37,594 bases of DNA from Oscillatoriales cyanobacterium PMM_0080 (GCA_949127775.1 CASBQF010000284.1:1-37594); one strand, 5' to 3'; shown: positions 21,906-30,614, counted from the stretch's first letter. Notes: a model not told the origin generated them from the sequence alone. A program made the numbers and translations.

Positions 21906-22319
21906 TCAAATTTCAAATACCCTCAGCCACTGCATCAATTCTTCAGATAGCTGTTTTCTATTTCGCGTCACTGCATCGATGGAAACGTGCTTAGTAAGAG
22001 CTTTTGCTGCACTGTTTCCTGCAACTTCGCCAGAAAATACTTGATAGGCAATTTCAAATTCATCGCCAGTAACTTGTTTAGGTGTTAACTGAATTGTCAG
22101 TCGATCGCCCGGAAACATGGGACGATAAAAATCTACACTAGCATGAATTATCGGAAAAGCAACCTCCCGATTGCGAAAAAATGCTTTGAGATTGATTCCT
22201 GATGCTGCTAGAGATGCCTCATAAGCTTCGTGACACATCGCCAAAACGTTAGAAAAGTAAACGACTCCAGCAGCATCGGTATCTTGAAAGCGTACAGTGC
22301 GGGTGTAACTAAAAGACAT
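21906..22319 (-). CDS. menI: 1,4-dihydroxy-2-naphthoyl-CoA thioesterase
   Basis: A hotdog-fold hydrolase that releases DHNA from its CoA ester before phytylation. The 137-residue protein carries VRFQDTDAAGVVYFSNVLAMCHEAYEASL in two adjacent stretches (10-19, 20-37), where one of the two Asp residues at 13 and 15 is the catalytic one in the 4HBT family, and PIIHASVDFYRPMFPGD. The Synechocystis homologue slr0204 was identified as the DHNA-CoA thioesterase. Its position beside menE and menC supports the same role. The ATG at 22319 gives the expected length. Only the exact substrate is inferred. Confidence 0.88.
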   Translation of the reverse strand: MSFSYTRTVRFQDTDAAGVVYFSNVLAMCHEAYEASLAASGINLKAFFRNREVAFPIIHASVDFYRPMFPGDRLTIQLTPKQVTGDEFEIAYQVFSGEVAGNSAAKALTKHVSIDAVTRNRKQLSEELMQWLRVFEI

Positions 22320-22441
22320 TTGTTTTGAATTTTGACTTGGACGTAGAAATGGTTTTTTTTGTGAACATCTAAATGCCTCTAGAAGTGTTATGAGTTTTGA
22401 TTTAATTCAAAACTCATAAATGTTTGATTCACCCTAATTTT

Positions 22442-22888
22442 TTAACCTTTGTTTTTAATCAACATCACATCTATAATCTTAAGTGCAATTTCTTCGGACA
22501 GATCCAATGCACCATAAAGATCGTTTAAAAGTTGTTCTTCTTCTTTGGAAATCTCGCCATCTGCTAAAGCGATATCAGTTGTTACAGCAAAAACTGTTTC
22601 TTTAAGTTCGTCGGGAAGTGTCGCCAAGGCCGCATTAAACAGTACCTCAGCTCCTTGGCGTTGCAGGATCATCAATAGCCGATCGAGCATTTTTCTCATC
22701 ACGTCATCTGGATAGCTTCGGAACAATTGCATCCGAGCTAACGTCATACTAAGCGCTTTACTTTCGCTATCATTAATGTAACCATCGGCTGCTACGGCAA
22801 TTAGCGCGATCGCCGCAAATGATTCGGCAGGCCCTAACGTTACGTCGGTTTGTTGGCGAGTCTGCGATACTTTGTCAAATAAACCCAT
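22442..22888 (-). CDS. TerB-family protein
   Basis: The 148-residue, all-helical protein contains two similar metal-binding-type loops: VAADGYINDSESKAL (about 32-46) and LADGEISKEEEQLLNDLY (about 113-130), as in TerB-like domains. N-terminal MGLFDKV is typical of the cyanobacterial form. The name tellurite resistance comes from distant relatives and is not evidence for that role here. An AT-rich stretch with TATAAT on the minus strand at 22968-22973 may be the -10 of its promoter, without a good -35. The gene stands alone. Confidence 0.85.
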   Translation of the reverse strand: MGLFDKVSQTRQQTDVTLGPAESFAAIALIAVAADGYINDSESKALSMTLARMQLFRSYPDDVMRKMLDRLLMILQRQGAEVLFNAALATLPDELKETVFAVTTDIALADGEISKEEEQLLNDLYGALDLSEEIALKIIDVMLIKNKG

Positions 22889-23051
22889 GATACTTTCCTC
22901 ATTATTTAGTGGTGGATTTATGGAGTCCCGAAGGTTTTGGCTCTGGAGTTTTTTGGGGATTTAGATAATTATATCAAATCTTGTTAGTTATTTATTTTTA
23001 ACAAAATTATGAAAAAATTAAGAATTTTTGTTTCGTGCTTCGGCGCTGCAA

Positions 23052-23107
23052 GGGCAGGTTTATTCAGAGCCTGAATGGCCTTCCCATATCTCAGGTAAAA
23101 CCCGCCC
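23052..23107. repeat. Imperfect palindromic repeat (GGGCAGGTTT / AAACCCGCCC)
   Basis: Inverted ends separated by about 36 bp, located 18 bp beyond the stop of the DUF815 gene. Related to the element at 1549-1602 in the cas operon. It may act as a terminator for the ATPase gene. Confidence 0.5.
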
Positions 23108-23124
23108 ACAAGAGTGCAGACGAT

Positions 23125-24429
23125 CTACTTGTCAAAAAGTGCTAAATCTGATTTTAGGAAATCGACAAACTGCCGTGCACTTCTGCCCGATCGCCCATTA
23201 TGACGAGTTGCCCATTCTTTAGCCCGGTGTTCCAAATCATGAGAAGCGAGTTTGATTCCAGCAAGTTTTGCCAAATGTCCAACAATTGTTAAATAAGTGT
23301 TTTGATCCGCAGGTTCAAAAGTCAAAGTCAAGCCAAAGCGATCGCTAAATGAAAGTTTTTCCTGCACAGTATCCCAAGCATGAATTTCATCTCCGTCGCT
23401 GGGGCGAGGCCGATCGTCAAAAAATTCTCGAATTAGATGTCGCCTGTTAGATGTCGCATAAACAACTACATTTTGAGGGCGCGCGGTGACATTTCCTTCT
23501 AAAACCACTTTCAGAGATTTAAAAGTATCGTCGTCTTCCTCAAAAGAAAGATCGTCTACAAAAATAATAAACTTTTGAGGAACTCCCCGCAACTTCTCGA
23601 CAATTAACGGCAAATCTTGCAAGTCAGATTTAGATACTTCAATCAAGCGCAAATTGCGATCGCCAAATTCATTTAACAGCGACTTCACCAAAGAAGACTT
23701 ACCCGAGCCGCGACTCCCGTACAGCAAGACGTGCAAAGCCGGATAACCTGCCAACAAAAACTCCGTATTTTTGACCAGAGCATCTCGCTGCCAATCGCAG
23801 CAAACCAATTCTTGCAAATTTATGCGATCGGGATGCGAAATACTTGCCAACTCGCCTTCTCGCCACTGAAACGCACGATATTCAGCAAACAAGCCAGTAC
23901 CAAATTGTCGGTAATAAACTGCCAAAGATTCCGTAGCAATAGACCATTTTTCTAGTTTTGCGTGCAGCGGTAAATCGCCGTTTTCTGGTACAGTTTCTGA
24001 GTCCCAAATCGGAGGCACTACGTCAAGTTGACCCGCTACCCGCACCCACTTGCTCAACTGTTCGCTGCTACATTCGTATATATTTTGCAGCACTTCTAAA
24101 TCATGTCGGGCAGCTTCCACTAAAGCAGAAGGCAAACTCGCAAAATCTGTTTGTTGAGCTAGGCGAGAAAACGGGTTTTCGTCTTTGAGAATTTCGGAAA
24201 TTAGAGCATCTTTCCAACTCAGATTTTTAGCAGCCTGAATTTTGAACCAGTTTCCATAGGCTACCTGACAGTCAAAACCGCTGACATCGCTGTGATGCAG
24301 GGCGTGTAGCAAATCGAGAAAAGCTTGACCTGCGGGGCTTTTGAGAACCGATTGATATAGCAGCAGGGATGCTGCTTGGCGTTGGAGGTAGCGGATTTGG
24401 GCGATCGCACCAGAAGTTAGAGCTGACAT
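23125..24429 (-). CDS. DUF815-family AAA-type ATPase
   Basis: A P-loop ATPase of the DUF815 group. From the ATG at 24429 (MSALTSGAIAQIRYLQRQ) the product is 434 residues; the frame is open 19 codons further to 24486, but the longer N-terminus has no family character. Walker A is GSRGSGKS (about 238-245), Walker B is IIFVDDLSFEEDD, and arginine-rich sensor sequence NRRHLIREFFDDRP follows, then SDRFGLTLTFEPADQNTYL, which is characteristic of the family. The biochemical role is unknown. It is divergent from the small membrane protein gene to the right, over about 127 bp. Confidence 0.88.
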   Translation of the reverse strand: MSALTSGAIAQIRYLQRQAASLLLYQSVLKSPAGQAFLDLLHALHHSDVSGFDCQVAYGNWFKIQAAKNLSWKDALISEILKDENPFSRLAQQTDFASLPSALVEAARHDLEVLQNIYECSSEQLSKWVRVAGQLDVVPPIWDSETVPENGDLPLHAKLEKWSIATESLAVYYRQFGTGLFAEYRAFQWREGELASISHPDRINLQELVCCDWQRDALVKNTEFLLAGYPALHVLLYGSRGSGKSSLVKSLLNEFGDRNLRLIEVSKSDLQDLPLIVEKLRGVPQKFIIFVDDLSFEEDDDTFKSLKVVLEGNVTARPQNVVVYATSNRRHLIREFFDDRPRPSDGDEIHAWDTVQEKLSFSDRFGLTLTFEPADQNTYLTIVGHLAKLAGIKLASHDLEHRAKEWATRHNGRSGRSARQFVDFLKSDLALFDK

Positions 24430-24555
24430 AATGGCAATTGTATAACAGTTAGATATTCTGACTGGGTTTAATAAATTTTCTAACAATTTGCGACCTTAGT
24501 TACAGGTCGCGCTGTATAAATTGAGAGGCAAAGACTGAAATTGGGGGCATTAAAA

Positions 24556-24879
24556 ATGAATTTAGGTACAGCAGCGGCGATCGGCTACGGCGTTTTGACA
24601 CTGGTTGGCGGCATCATGGGTTACATCAAGGCAAAAAGCCAAGCCTCGCTGATTTCCGGGCTCCTTAGCGGTTCGCTGCTAATTTTTGCAGGCACTGCAC
24701 AACTGATGGGACAAAGTTGGGGTTTAACATTAGCAGCAGCCATCTCGGCTGTTTTAGTAGTAGTTTTTATTTTACGACTTGTCAAAACTCGCAAGTTTAT
24801 GCCCGCTGGGATGCTGATTATAGCTAGTTTGGCGTCTTTCGGGGCGATCGTTTACGAACTAAGCGGTCAATATCAATAG
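24556..24879 (+). CDS. TMEM14-family small membrane protein
   Basis: The ATG at 24556 gives 107 residues; an in-frame TTG at 24541 is less likely. Four hydrophobic segments are visible: AAAIGYGVLTLVGGIMGYI, SLISGLLSGSLLIFAG, LTLAAAISAVLVVVFILRLV and MPAGMLIIASLASFGAIVYEL. The small polar motif GYIKAKSQASLISG after the first is typical of TMEM14/UPF0136 proteins, known in chloroplasts as fatty-acid exporters of the FAX family. A transport role in this cell is inference. Confidence 0.88.
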   Translation: MNLGTAAAIGYGVLTLVGGIMGYIKAKSQASLISGLLSGSLLIFAGTAQLMGQSWGLTLAAAISAVLVVVFILRLVKTRKFMPAGMLIIASLASFGAIVYELSGQYQ

Positions 24880-25071
24880 TTAGTTGACTGTTATTGGTTA
24901 TTAGTTCTTGGTTATTAGTAGTTAGTTCTTGGCTGTTAGTAGTTAGTGGTTATTAGTTGGCAGTTAGTAATTAGTGGTTATTTGTGGGTTGTTAGTTCTA
25001 ATAACCAATAACCAATAACCAATAACCAATAACCAATAACCAATAACCAATAACTAATAACCAATAACTGA
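24880..25071. repeat. Heptanucleotide repeat block forming a long imperfect hairpin
   Basis: The right half (about 24999-25071) is ten or so near-perfect tandem copies of CAATAAC. The left half (24880-24998) has the reverse-complement theme GTTATTG and GTTATTAG interspersed with TAGTTAG. The block thus folds on itself. It fills the space between the convergent TMEM14-like gene and the gene whose stop is at 25054, and supplies the last codons and stop of the latter. Confidence 0.8.
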
Positions 25072-26079
25072 TTCAATGTACTGCTCAACTTCTCTGAGTT
25101 GGTGCCGCTGATATTCCATCCAATCTTTCTCCGTCGCTCGCTGTTCGTCTGTTTCTTGTTGGTACCGCGCCTGCTTCTCTAAAAAATTATTGTAGAACAT
25201 TATCGCTTTTTCAATGGTGTGAATTGCTAGTGTCACCCGCTCTTCAAAAACTTCTAAAATCAAATTGTCCATGATTGACTCAATCACTTTACAAGACTCT
25301 TCAAAATCGATTAAACTAATTCCCATTTTGCTTTTATGAACTAGAGTTTCTACGGGAGATTTTAACGTTTCTTTAAAAGTCTTCGGATAGGACTCAGGCA
25401 AATATTTCAGAGGTTCCGTAAACTTTGATACAATCTCGCTGCCTATTGATTGTAGTCGTTCTCTAAATCTCGATTGACTATTGAAATCGAAGCATTCAAT
25501 ACAAAATTCAATGTTTTCTATATCAACAGATTGTAATTCTTTGAAAATTAAATTTAGTTCATTTTCCACAATCAAAATCGACCGTTCTACCTGGTAATCA
25601 ATTTCATTCCGCAACTCTTTATGCAAATTATCTTTGTCAAAAAAACCGATAGTATCTCTTTGAAAGACTTGTTTTTTTTGATCCCACAAAAACCACTGAT
25701 TTTTTAACTTTGTAGTTTTGTCATTCCAGCATTTACGAACTTTAACAACAGCATCATACTTGCCCTGTTTTCCTAAACTACGAATTCTGACATCGCATCC
25801 ACTTAGTTCGCCTATTTGCTCCCACACTTCAACAGGAGACGCTGAAGCAATTCTCGGCTTGCTATTCCAGACATCCTCAGCCTGAGATACATCTTTGAAA
25901 CATACCTGAAGTAACCCCTTGAGTCTGAGAGCCGATTGTTTGATTTCCTCAATACAAGGTTCTACATCTAAGCTGAGGTGCGTAGCTGACTGTTTAATCT
26001 CCACGGATTTATATTCATCTGCCAACAATCGATCGCTAAACTGGGTAATAGCCTGGAATACTTTGAGATACTCATTCAT
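25054..26079 (-). CDS. Unrecognised coiled-coil-rich protein, half of a divergent pair
   Basis: A 341-residue hydrophilic protein with no signal peptide or membrane segment. It is helix-rich; a basic segment VRIRSLGKQGKYDAVVKVRK and KNQWFLWDQKKQ occur in the middle, and the C-terminal part (about 300-335) is a charged coiled coil. I do not recognise it. The ATG at 26079 has GGAGG 11 bases upstream. The final residues VIGY and the stop come from the CAATAAC repeat block, so the original C-terminus may have been lost. It is divergent from the gene at 26157 over 77 bp, and the base composition is more AT-rich than the men genes. Confidence 0.8.
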   Translation of the reverse strand: MNEYLKVFQAITQFSDRLLADEYKSVEIKQSATHLSLDVEPCIEEIKQSALRLKGLLQVCFKDVSQAEDVWNSKPRIASASPVEVWEQIGELSGCDVRIRSLGKQGKYDAVVKVRKCWNDKTTKLKNQWFLWDQKKQVFQRDTIGFFDKDNLHKELRNEIDYQVERSILIVENELNLIFKELQSVDIENIEFCIECFDFNSQSRFRERLQSIGSEIVSKFTEPLKYLPESYPKTFKETLKSPVETLVHKSKMGISLIDFEESCKVIESIMDNLILEVFEERVTLAIHTIEKAIMFYNNFLEKQARYQQETDEQRATEKDWMEYQRHQLREVEQYIESVIGY

Positions 26080-26156
26080 GTCCTTTCATTCCTCCTTTCC
26101 TTAAATAGCATACAATACAGAACATCTGCCTTTTTGAATGCAAACTGAGTCACAAC

Positions 26157-27569
26157 ATGGATTATCTATTCACCCCTGCAACTCAGGCTAGACTCAATAC
26201 TGGGAACCTCATACAGCCTGCGGCCAAAACAGGAAAATTGCTGCCCGCAGCTAGAGATCCGGTGACAGGGGAGTTTGTGGAGATCGCAAAAATATTTTAT
26301 CAATCAACAACTGCAACTTTATCCGATCGCGGAATTCTAGGATTGCTCGCACAGTTAGCCGGAGGCGGCCCGGTACAGCCCCTGATAGCTCCGGTGTACG
26401 TGACACTGGTGCCCTTGCAGGTGGCTCAAAGTCATCAGGGGTTTCAAAAAATATACAGGATGCTTAACTGTCTAAAAATTAATTTGGCAGTGATGCAGGC
26501 GACTGCTGCTGTAATTGGTATTGGCGCTGTATCGAACACAGTTTTGTCAGCAGTAAACTTTGACCAAGTATTAAAAATAAGAGAAGAGGCGAAGCACCAA
26601 AAGCTCAAAATTAAAGACGGGTTTATCGATCTCAGACACATCCTCAAAGATCAGGGAGTAGAGGTGATCCAGCAAATTTTCAAGGTGGCCCACGACTCTA
26701 ATTTTGAAATGCACCGTCAGAAACTGGTTAACGGTTACGATCTTTTTTCTAAGGCTGTCAAACGCTGCCAATCAGCCTTGACATTACCCGATCTCAAACT
26801 TCGGAATTCCGAAATTAGTAGCTCGCGGGATATGCTGTTTGAAGCTTTAAAAATTTATGACGATTGTAGTTTATTGGACGGGCTGTCTTCTGCTGGAAAA
26901 CTCCGGCTAATGGAATGTGCTTGGGCGATCGATTTGGCGATCGGCCTCACGTTTCAGTTGCAGCGGGCCCACAATACGGTGAGTTCGCGTCTGAAAGAAC
27001 TCCAATCGAAGATTCGTCAAGATATTCTAACTGTTGTTAAAGGATGTGAATCGGCATCCGAACTAGATTTTTTATTTCCAGAAGTTACTAGGATTCTCGG
27101 TCACGATTTAAGTGTCATAGAATTTTGGCACAATGAGATTGATTGGATGCAAACCTTGTCTCCGAAAGAGCAGCATCAGTTAGCTAATTTAGATAAACTT
27201 AGCAGCAGCGATACTTTAAAAAGCAGCATCCACACTACATTTGAGATATTAACTGCGGAACCTTCACTTTATGAAAGTTTAAAGCAAAAGTCTCATTTTC
27301 TATCCTTGCGCGACCAGCTAGCCTTCGCTGTATCGCCAAAACTTCGTCGGGAATACGAATTTTATGTCAGCCAGCAGGCGATCGCCACTGGCTATCAAGC
27401 TTTGGCTACCTCAAACTGGCAAGAAATATCCGATTTAACTGTGGCGAACCTCTACTACTTTTTTCAAATTCGCGAGGATTCAACTGAAAATTATCCAACT
27501 GAGGATGAATTAGAAATGCCTTCTTGGCACTTTCCCAAAACCTTCAAAAATGAGCTTCCTTGTAGTTGA
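26157..27569 (+). CDS. Unrecognised helical protein with one hydrophobic segment, half of a divergent pair
   Basis: A 470-residue protein without a recognised domain. After an N-terminal region with PAARDPVTGEFVEIAKIF it has LQVAQSHQGFQKIYRML and a glycine/alanine-rich hydrophobic stretch at about 107-134 (VMQATAAVIGIGAVSNTVL), flanked by long amphipathic helices rich in Lys, Glu and Gln. Only one such segment is present, so it is not a usual transporter; membrane insertion by a helical hairpin is possible. It begins 77 bp from the start of its divergent neighbour, which suggests shared regulation. No clear ribosome site precedes the ATG. Repeat clusters lie directly after it. Confidence 0.8.
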   Translation: MDYLFTPATQARLNTGNLIQPAAKTGKLLPAARDPVTGEFVEIAKIFYQSTTATLSDRGILGLLAQLAGGGPVQPLIAPVYVTLVPLQVAQSHQGFQKIYRMLNCLKINLAVMQATAAVIGIGAVSNTVLSAVNFDQVLKIREEAKHQKLKIKDGFIDLRHILKDQGVEVIQQIFKVAHDSNFEMHRQKLVNGYDLFSKAVKRCQSALTLPDLKLRNSEISSSRDMLFEALKIYDDCSLLDGLSSAGKLRLMECAWAIDLAIGLTFQLQRAHNTVSSRLKELQSKIRQDILTVVKGCESASELDFLFPEVTRILGHDLSVIEFWHNEIDWMQTLSPKEQHQLANLDKLSSSDTLKSSIHTTFEILTAEPSLYESLKQKSHFLSLRDQLAFAVSPKLRREYEFYVSQQAIATGYQALATSNWQEISDLTVANLYYFFQIREDSTENYPTEDELEMPSWHFPKTFKNELPCS

Positions 27570-27910
27570 TTGTTAACGGTTAACTGTTGACTGGCTTCTT
27601 CATTCCTGGACGGAAGAGGAGACGGCAGTGCCGTGTCCCTACCCCAGATTAATTGTAGGGAGACGGCACTGCCGTCTCCTCATTTCTGGTAATAATAATT
27701 TTGATGCCACCGGATTTGATATCAATTCCGGCTGCGCCGGAATCAGATAGAGGAGACGGCAGTGCCGTTTCCCTACCCCAGATTAATTGTAGGGAAACGG
27801 CACTCGCCGTCTCCTCCCTTTTTGTCCAAGTAGTAAGGTGCGCAATGCGCACCTGTAGGGACACGGCACTGCCGTCTCCTCTATCATGTCTTATTCCTTT
27901 TTCGTTCAGC
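27570..27910. repeat. Cluster of GGAGACGGCAGTGCCGTCTCC palindromes between genes
   Basis: No gene is seen. At least three near-identical arms occur: a closed pair at 27615-27683 (GGAGACGGCAGTGCCG ... CGGCACTGCCGTCTCC), a second pair at 27751-27816, and a single arm at 27856-27882. The inner sequence CCCTACCCCAGATTAATTGTAGGG is shared by the first two, so one is a duplicate of the other. A related half-copy follows menE at 20665. Small palindromes TCCGGCTGCGCCGGA and GTGCGCAATGCGCAC lie between. It may terminate the two convergent genes on either side. Confidence 0.8.
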
Positions 27911-30457
27911 TTACCTCAGCCACAACTTAATAGTATTGTCTTTAGAACCGCTAGCAATAGTTTTGCCGTCTGGACTAAAAGTTACCACATAAACCTCATC
28001 GGTATGTCCTGTCAAAGTATTCAGCAATTCTCCGGTATCAAAATCCCAAATTTTAATAGTTTTATCCTTGCTTCCGCTGGCAATAAATTTCCCGTCCGGG
28101 CTGATAGCAACGGAGACAATATCATCCGAATGTCCCTTGATCGATCGCATTAAATCTCCTGTTTCGAGATTCCAGATTTTAATACTTTCATCGTAGGAAC
28201 CACTAACAATTGTCTTGCCGTCTGGGCTAATAGCAACCGACCTCACCTGGTCGCCGTGTCCCTCAATAGTTTTGAGCAACTTCCCGGTTGCTACATCAAC
28301 AATTGTAATTTTTTTATCCTTAGAAGCGCTAACCAAACTTTTACCATCTGGAGTGAAAGCAACAGAGTAAACAAATTCTGTATGGTCTGGTAAATTGTAA
28401 ATTAAACTGCCAGTTGTGGCATCGGAAATCTTGGTGGTTTTGTCTCCGCTGCCGCTAGCAATTAGTTTTCCGTCGGGGCTGAGGGCGACAGACCAAACAG
28501 AAGCCGTGTGGTCAAGAGTGCGAGTGGCTTGCCCTGTTTTCAAATCCCACAACATGACTCTCCAAAAACCTGTTCCCGTTGCAAGTTTCGTACCGGTTGA
28601 GTCAAATGTAACTGACCAAACGGTGGATGAATCTCCGGGAAAAGTGCGGATCGATTTGCCTGTAGCTACATCCCAAATTTGGATGGTTTTGTCTTTGGAA
28701 CCGCTGGCTAACATTAAGCCGTCTGGACTGAAAGCAACAGATCCAACTGCATCGGAATGCTGAGCGAATTTTTTGACTTTGGCGTTTTTCCACCGCAGGC
28801 CTGATTGGCACTGTTCTTGTAACTTTTGAGCGGATGTATAGCTACTAGAAGTCTTGGCAACTGTTGGTATTTGACTGATGCAGCCTTCATAATTGCTGGC
28901 TGTGTAAAGTGCTTCAATTTGACTTAGCTGTTGGGATTCTTGCTGCACTCGCTGCTGCGTTTCTTGCCACTTGAGATATCCGTAAATTCCGCCGATCGCA
29001 GTTAAGAGCGCCGCAATTGTTGCCCCAGCGAGATAAGGATTGAATTTGCGAGGTTCTTTGGGGGTAATTGCTGTGCTACTGGCGATCCTCTCCGTTGGCG
29101 TAGCCCCCGTAGGGGCGGGCTGCGCTAACAACAAATCGGATTTTCCATTCAGATTAACCTCTGGGGATACCGCCGAATTTGTCTGCACTTCGACTTGAGT
29201 GGTGCTGGCGGGTGGCAAGTTGGGGTTGGGGTTGCGGTGTCCTTCCAAAACTATGGAAATTGCCTTGTACAATTTCGCGAATAAAGATTTAGGAACGACT
29301 AATTCTTCGATTCTTGTCGCATCTTCGTCTGTAAGCCCTAGAACTTGCTGCAAGCGCTTTAATTCTTCGCGAGTTCCCACAGAAAAGGGATATTCTTGCT
29401 GCATTGCTTCTTGCAGTGATTGTTCGTAGCGTTCGCCTTTTTCTCTGTATTTGCGGTAAGGGTTCAATACCTCATCTTCGATGGCGTCTGATTCTTCTGG
29501 CAGCAATTCTAAGCTGACGCGCAATTCTTCTAATATTCTTCTACCGACGAGGGTAATGTCACCGCGACTGCTGCTGCGTCGATCGACCTCTTCGCGATAT
29601 ATTGTCAGTCTGGGAACCCGCACTCGCGATCGATCGCCAATTTTCCTCAAATCCGCCAAAGCTTCCGCCGCAGACTGATACCGTTCCCGAAAATCGTAGC
29701 GCACCATATTGTCCAAAACATCAGCCAGTGCTTGGGAGCACACAGCTAAATGTCGCCAAACAATTTCGCCTCTACTAGAATTCTTTAAATCCCGCAATTT
29801 CGGCAAATCGTAAGCTGGCAAACCCGTCATTGCTTGGACGCCAATCATGCCCAAAGCGTAGATATCGCTGTTGAGTTGCGGGTTATATTGAAATTGCTCG
29901 ATCGGCATATATTCAAGCGTGCCAATCCGCACAGTTACCGGCGCTTGTCTTTGAGCGATGTGGATCTCTTTCACCGAGCCAAAGTCAATCAAAACTAACT
30001 TGTTGTCTGAATATCGGCGGATTAAATTGGCAGGTTTAATATCTCGGTGAATTACTCCCTGTCCGTGTACAAATACTAAAATTTCTAACAGTTCCTTCAG
30101 CAAAGGAATCATTTGTTCTTCTGTTAGAGGTTTTCCGGGTACAATCTCTGTTGATAGGGAATTACCTGCTACAAAAGATTCAACTAAAAAAAACTCTTCC
30201 CGTTCTTCAAAATAAGCAAATAACTGAGGAATTTGGTCGTGTTGACCGAGCTTTTCTAGAACTTCTGCTTCTTTTTCAAAAAGACGGCGGGTAGTATTAA
30301 TTAATTTGGGTTCGCTGGTACCGGGACGCAAGTGCTTGACAAAACACTGCGGTTCTCCCGGACGGCGAGTATCTTTGGCCAGATAAGTTTGTCCAAATTC
30401 TCCTGTTTCTATGACTTCAATAATTTGATAGCGTCCATCTAAAAGTTGGCTCACCAT
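27911..30457 (-). CDS. Ser/Thr protein kinase with a C-terminal WD40 propeller
   Basis: A membrane-anchored eukaryotic-type kinase. Of its 848 residues, about 1-275 are the kinase domain: Lys41 (CFVKHL), the catalytic loop HRDIKPANLI at 137-146 with Asp139, and DFG at 158-160 in LIDFGSVKE. A linker follows, one transmembrane helix at about 472-492 (AGATIAALLTAIGGIYGYL), a short coiled coil, and seven WD40 repeats from about 560 to the end, enough for one propeller. The propeller would lie on the other side of the membrane from the kinase and could sense a ligand or partner. The linker contains a palindromic repeat read in frame (29090-29131). Targets are unknown. Confidence 0.93.
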   Translation of the reverse strand: MVSQLLDGRYQIIEVIETGEFGQTYLAKDTRRPGEPQCFVKHLRPGTSEPKLINTTRRLFEKEAEVLEKLGQHDQIPQLFAYFEEREEFFLVESFVAGNSLSTEIVPGKPLTEEQMIPLLKELLEILVFVHGQGVIHRDIKPANLIRRYSDNKLVLIDFGSVKEIHIAQRQAPVTVRIGTLEYMPIEQFQYNPQLNSDIYALGMIGVQAMTGLPAYDLPKLRDLKNSSRGEIVWRHLAVCSQALADVLDNMVRYDFRERYQSAAEALADLRKIGDRSRVRVPRLTIYREEVDRRSSSRGDITLVGRRILEELRVSLELLPEESDAIEDEVLNPYRKYREKGERYEQSLQEAMQQEYPFSVGTREELKRLQQVLGLTDEDATRIEELVVPKSLFAKLYKAISIVLEGHRNPNPNLPPASTTQVEVQTNSAVSPEVNLNGKSDLLLAQPAPTGATPTERIASSTAITPKEPRKFNPYLAGATIAALLTAIGGIYGYLKWQETQQRVQQESQQLSQIEALYTASNYEGCISQIPTVAKTSSSYTSAQKLQEQCQSGLRWKNAKVKKFAQHSDAVGSVAFSPDGLMLASGSKDKTIQIWDVATGKSIRTFPGDSSTVWSVTFDSTGTKLATGTGFWRVMLWDLKTGQATRTLDHTASVWSVALSPDGKLIASGSGDKTTKISDATTGSLIYNLPDHTEFVYSVAFTPDGKSLVSASKDKKITIVDVATGKLLKTIEGHGDQVRSVAISPDGKTIVSGSYDESIKIWNLETGDLMRSIKGHSDDIVSVAISPDGKFIASGSKDKTIKIWDFDTGELLNTLTGHTDEVYVVTFSPDGKTIASGSKDNTIKLWLR
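29090..29131. repeat. Palindromic repeat read in frame in the kinase linker
   Basis: TTGGCGTAGCCC and GGGCTGCGCTAA are inverted with two mismatches around CCGTAGG. It is translated on the minus strand as about LAQPAPTGATPTER in the low-complexity linker before the membrane helix. The sequence style is that of dispersed cyanobacterial repeats. Confidence 0.6.
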
Positions 30458-30477
30458 GATAATAACTTAGTTGCTCC

Positions 30478-30570
30478 TGGGCATTGGGCATTGGGCATTG
30501 AGAATTGGGCATTGGGCATTGGGCATTGGGCATTAGTAATTGGGAATTGAGAATTGAGCATTTGGCATAG
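30478..30570. repeat. Heptanucleotide array (GGGCATT units) upstream of the kinase gene
   Basis: About ten tandem heptamers of GGGCATT with variants GAGAATT, AGTAATT and GGGAATT, then a C/T-rich tract (30575-30602, CTTCC units). It lies in the presumed leader or promoter of the kinase gene. A frame through it is a repeat artefact and not a gene. Confidence 0.85.
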
Positions 30571-30614
30571 TTTTTTCCTTCCTTCTTCCTTCTTCCTTCC
30601 TTGTTCATTATTCC

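Noticed and set aside
22442-22888. Tellurite resistance as a function of the TerB-like protein
   Set aside because: The family name comes from distant plasmid proteins; no other ter genes are present and the sequence alone does not support the phenotype.
24999-25071. CAATAAC tandem array as a CRISPR array
   Set aside because: Units are seven bases with no spacers; it is a simple heptanucleotide repeat of the kind common in filamentous cyanobacteria.
30417-30608. Minus-strand frame of 63 codons upstream of the kinase gene
   Set aside because: It is a translation of the GGGCATT heptamer array (PNAQCPM-like repeats) and has no independent support.
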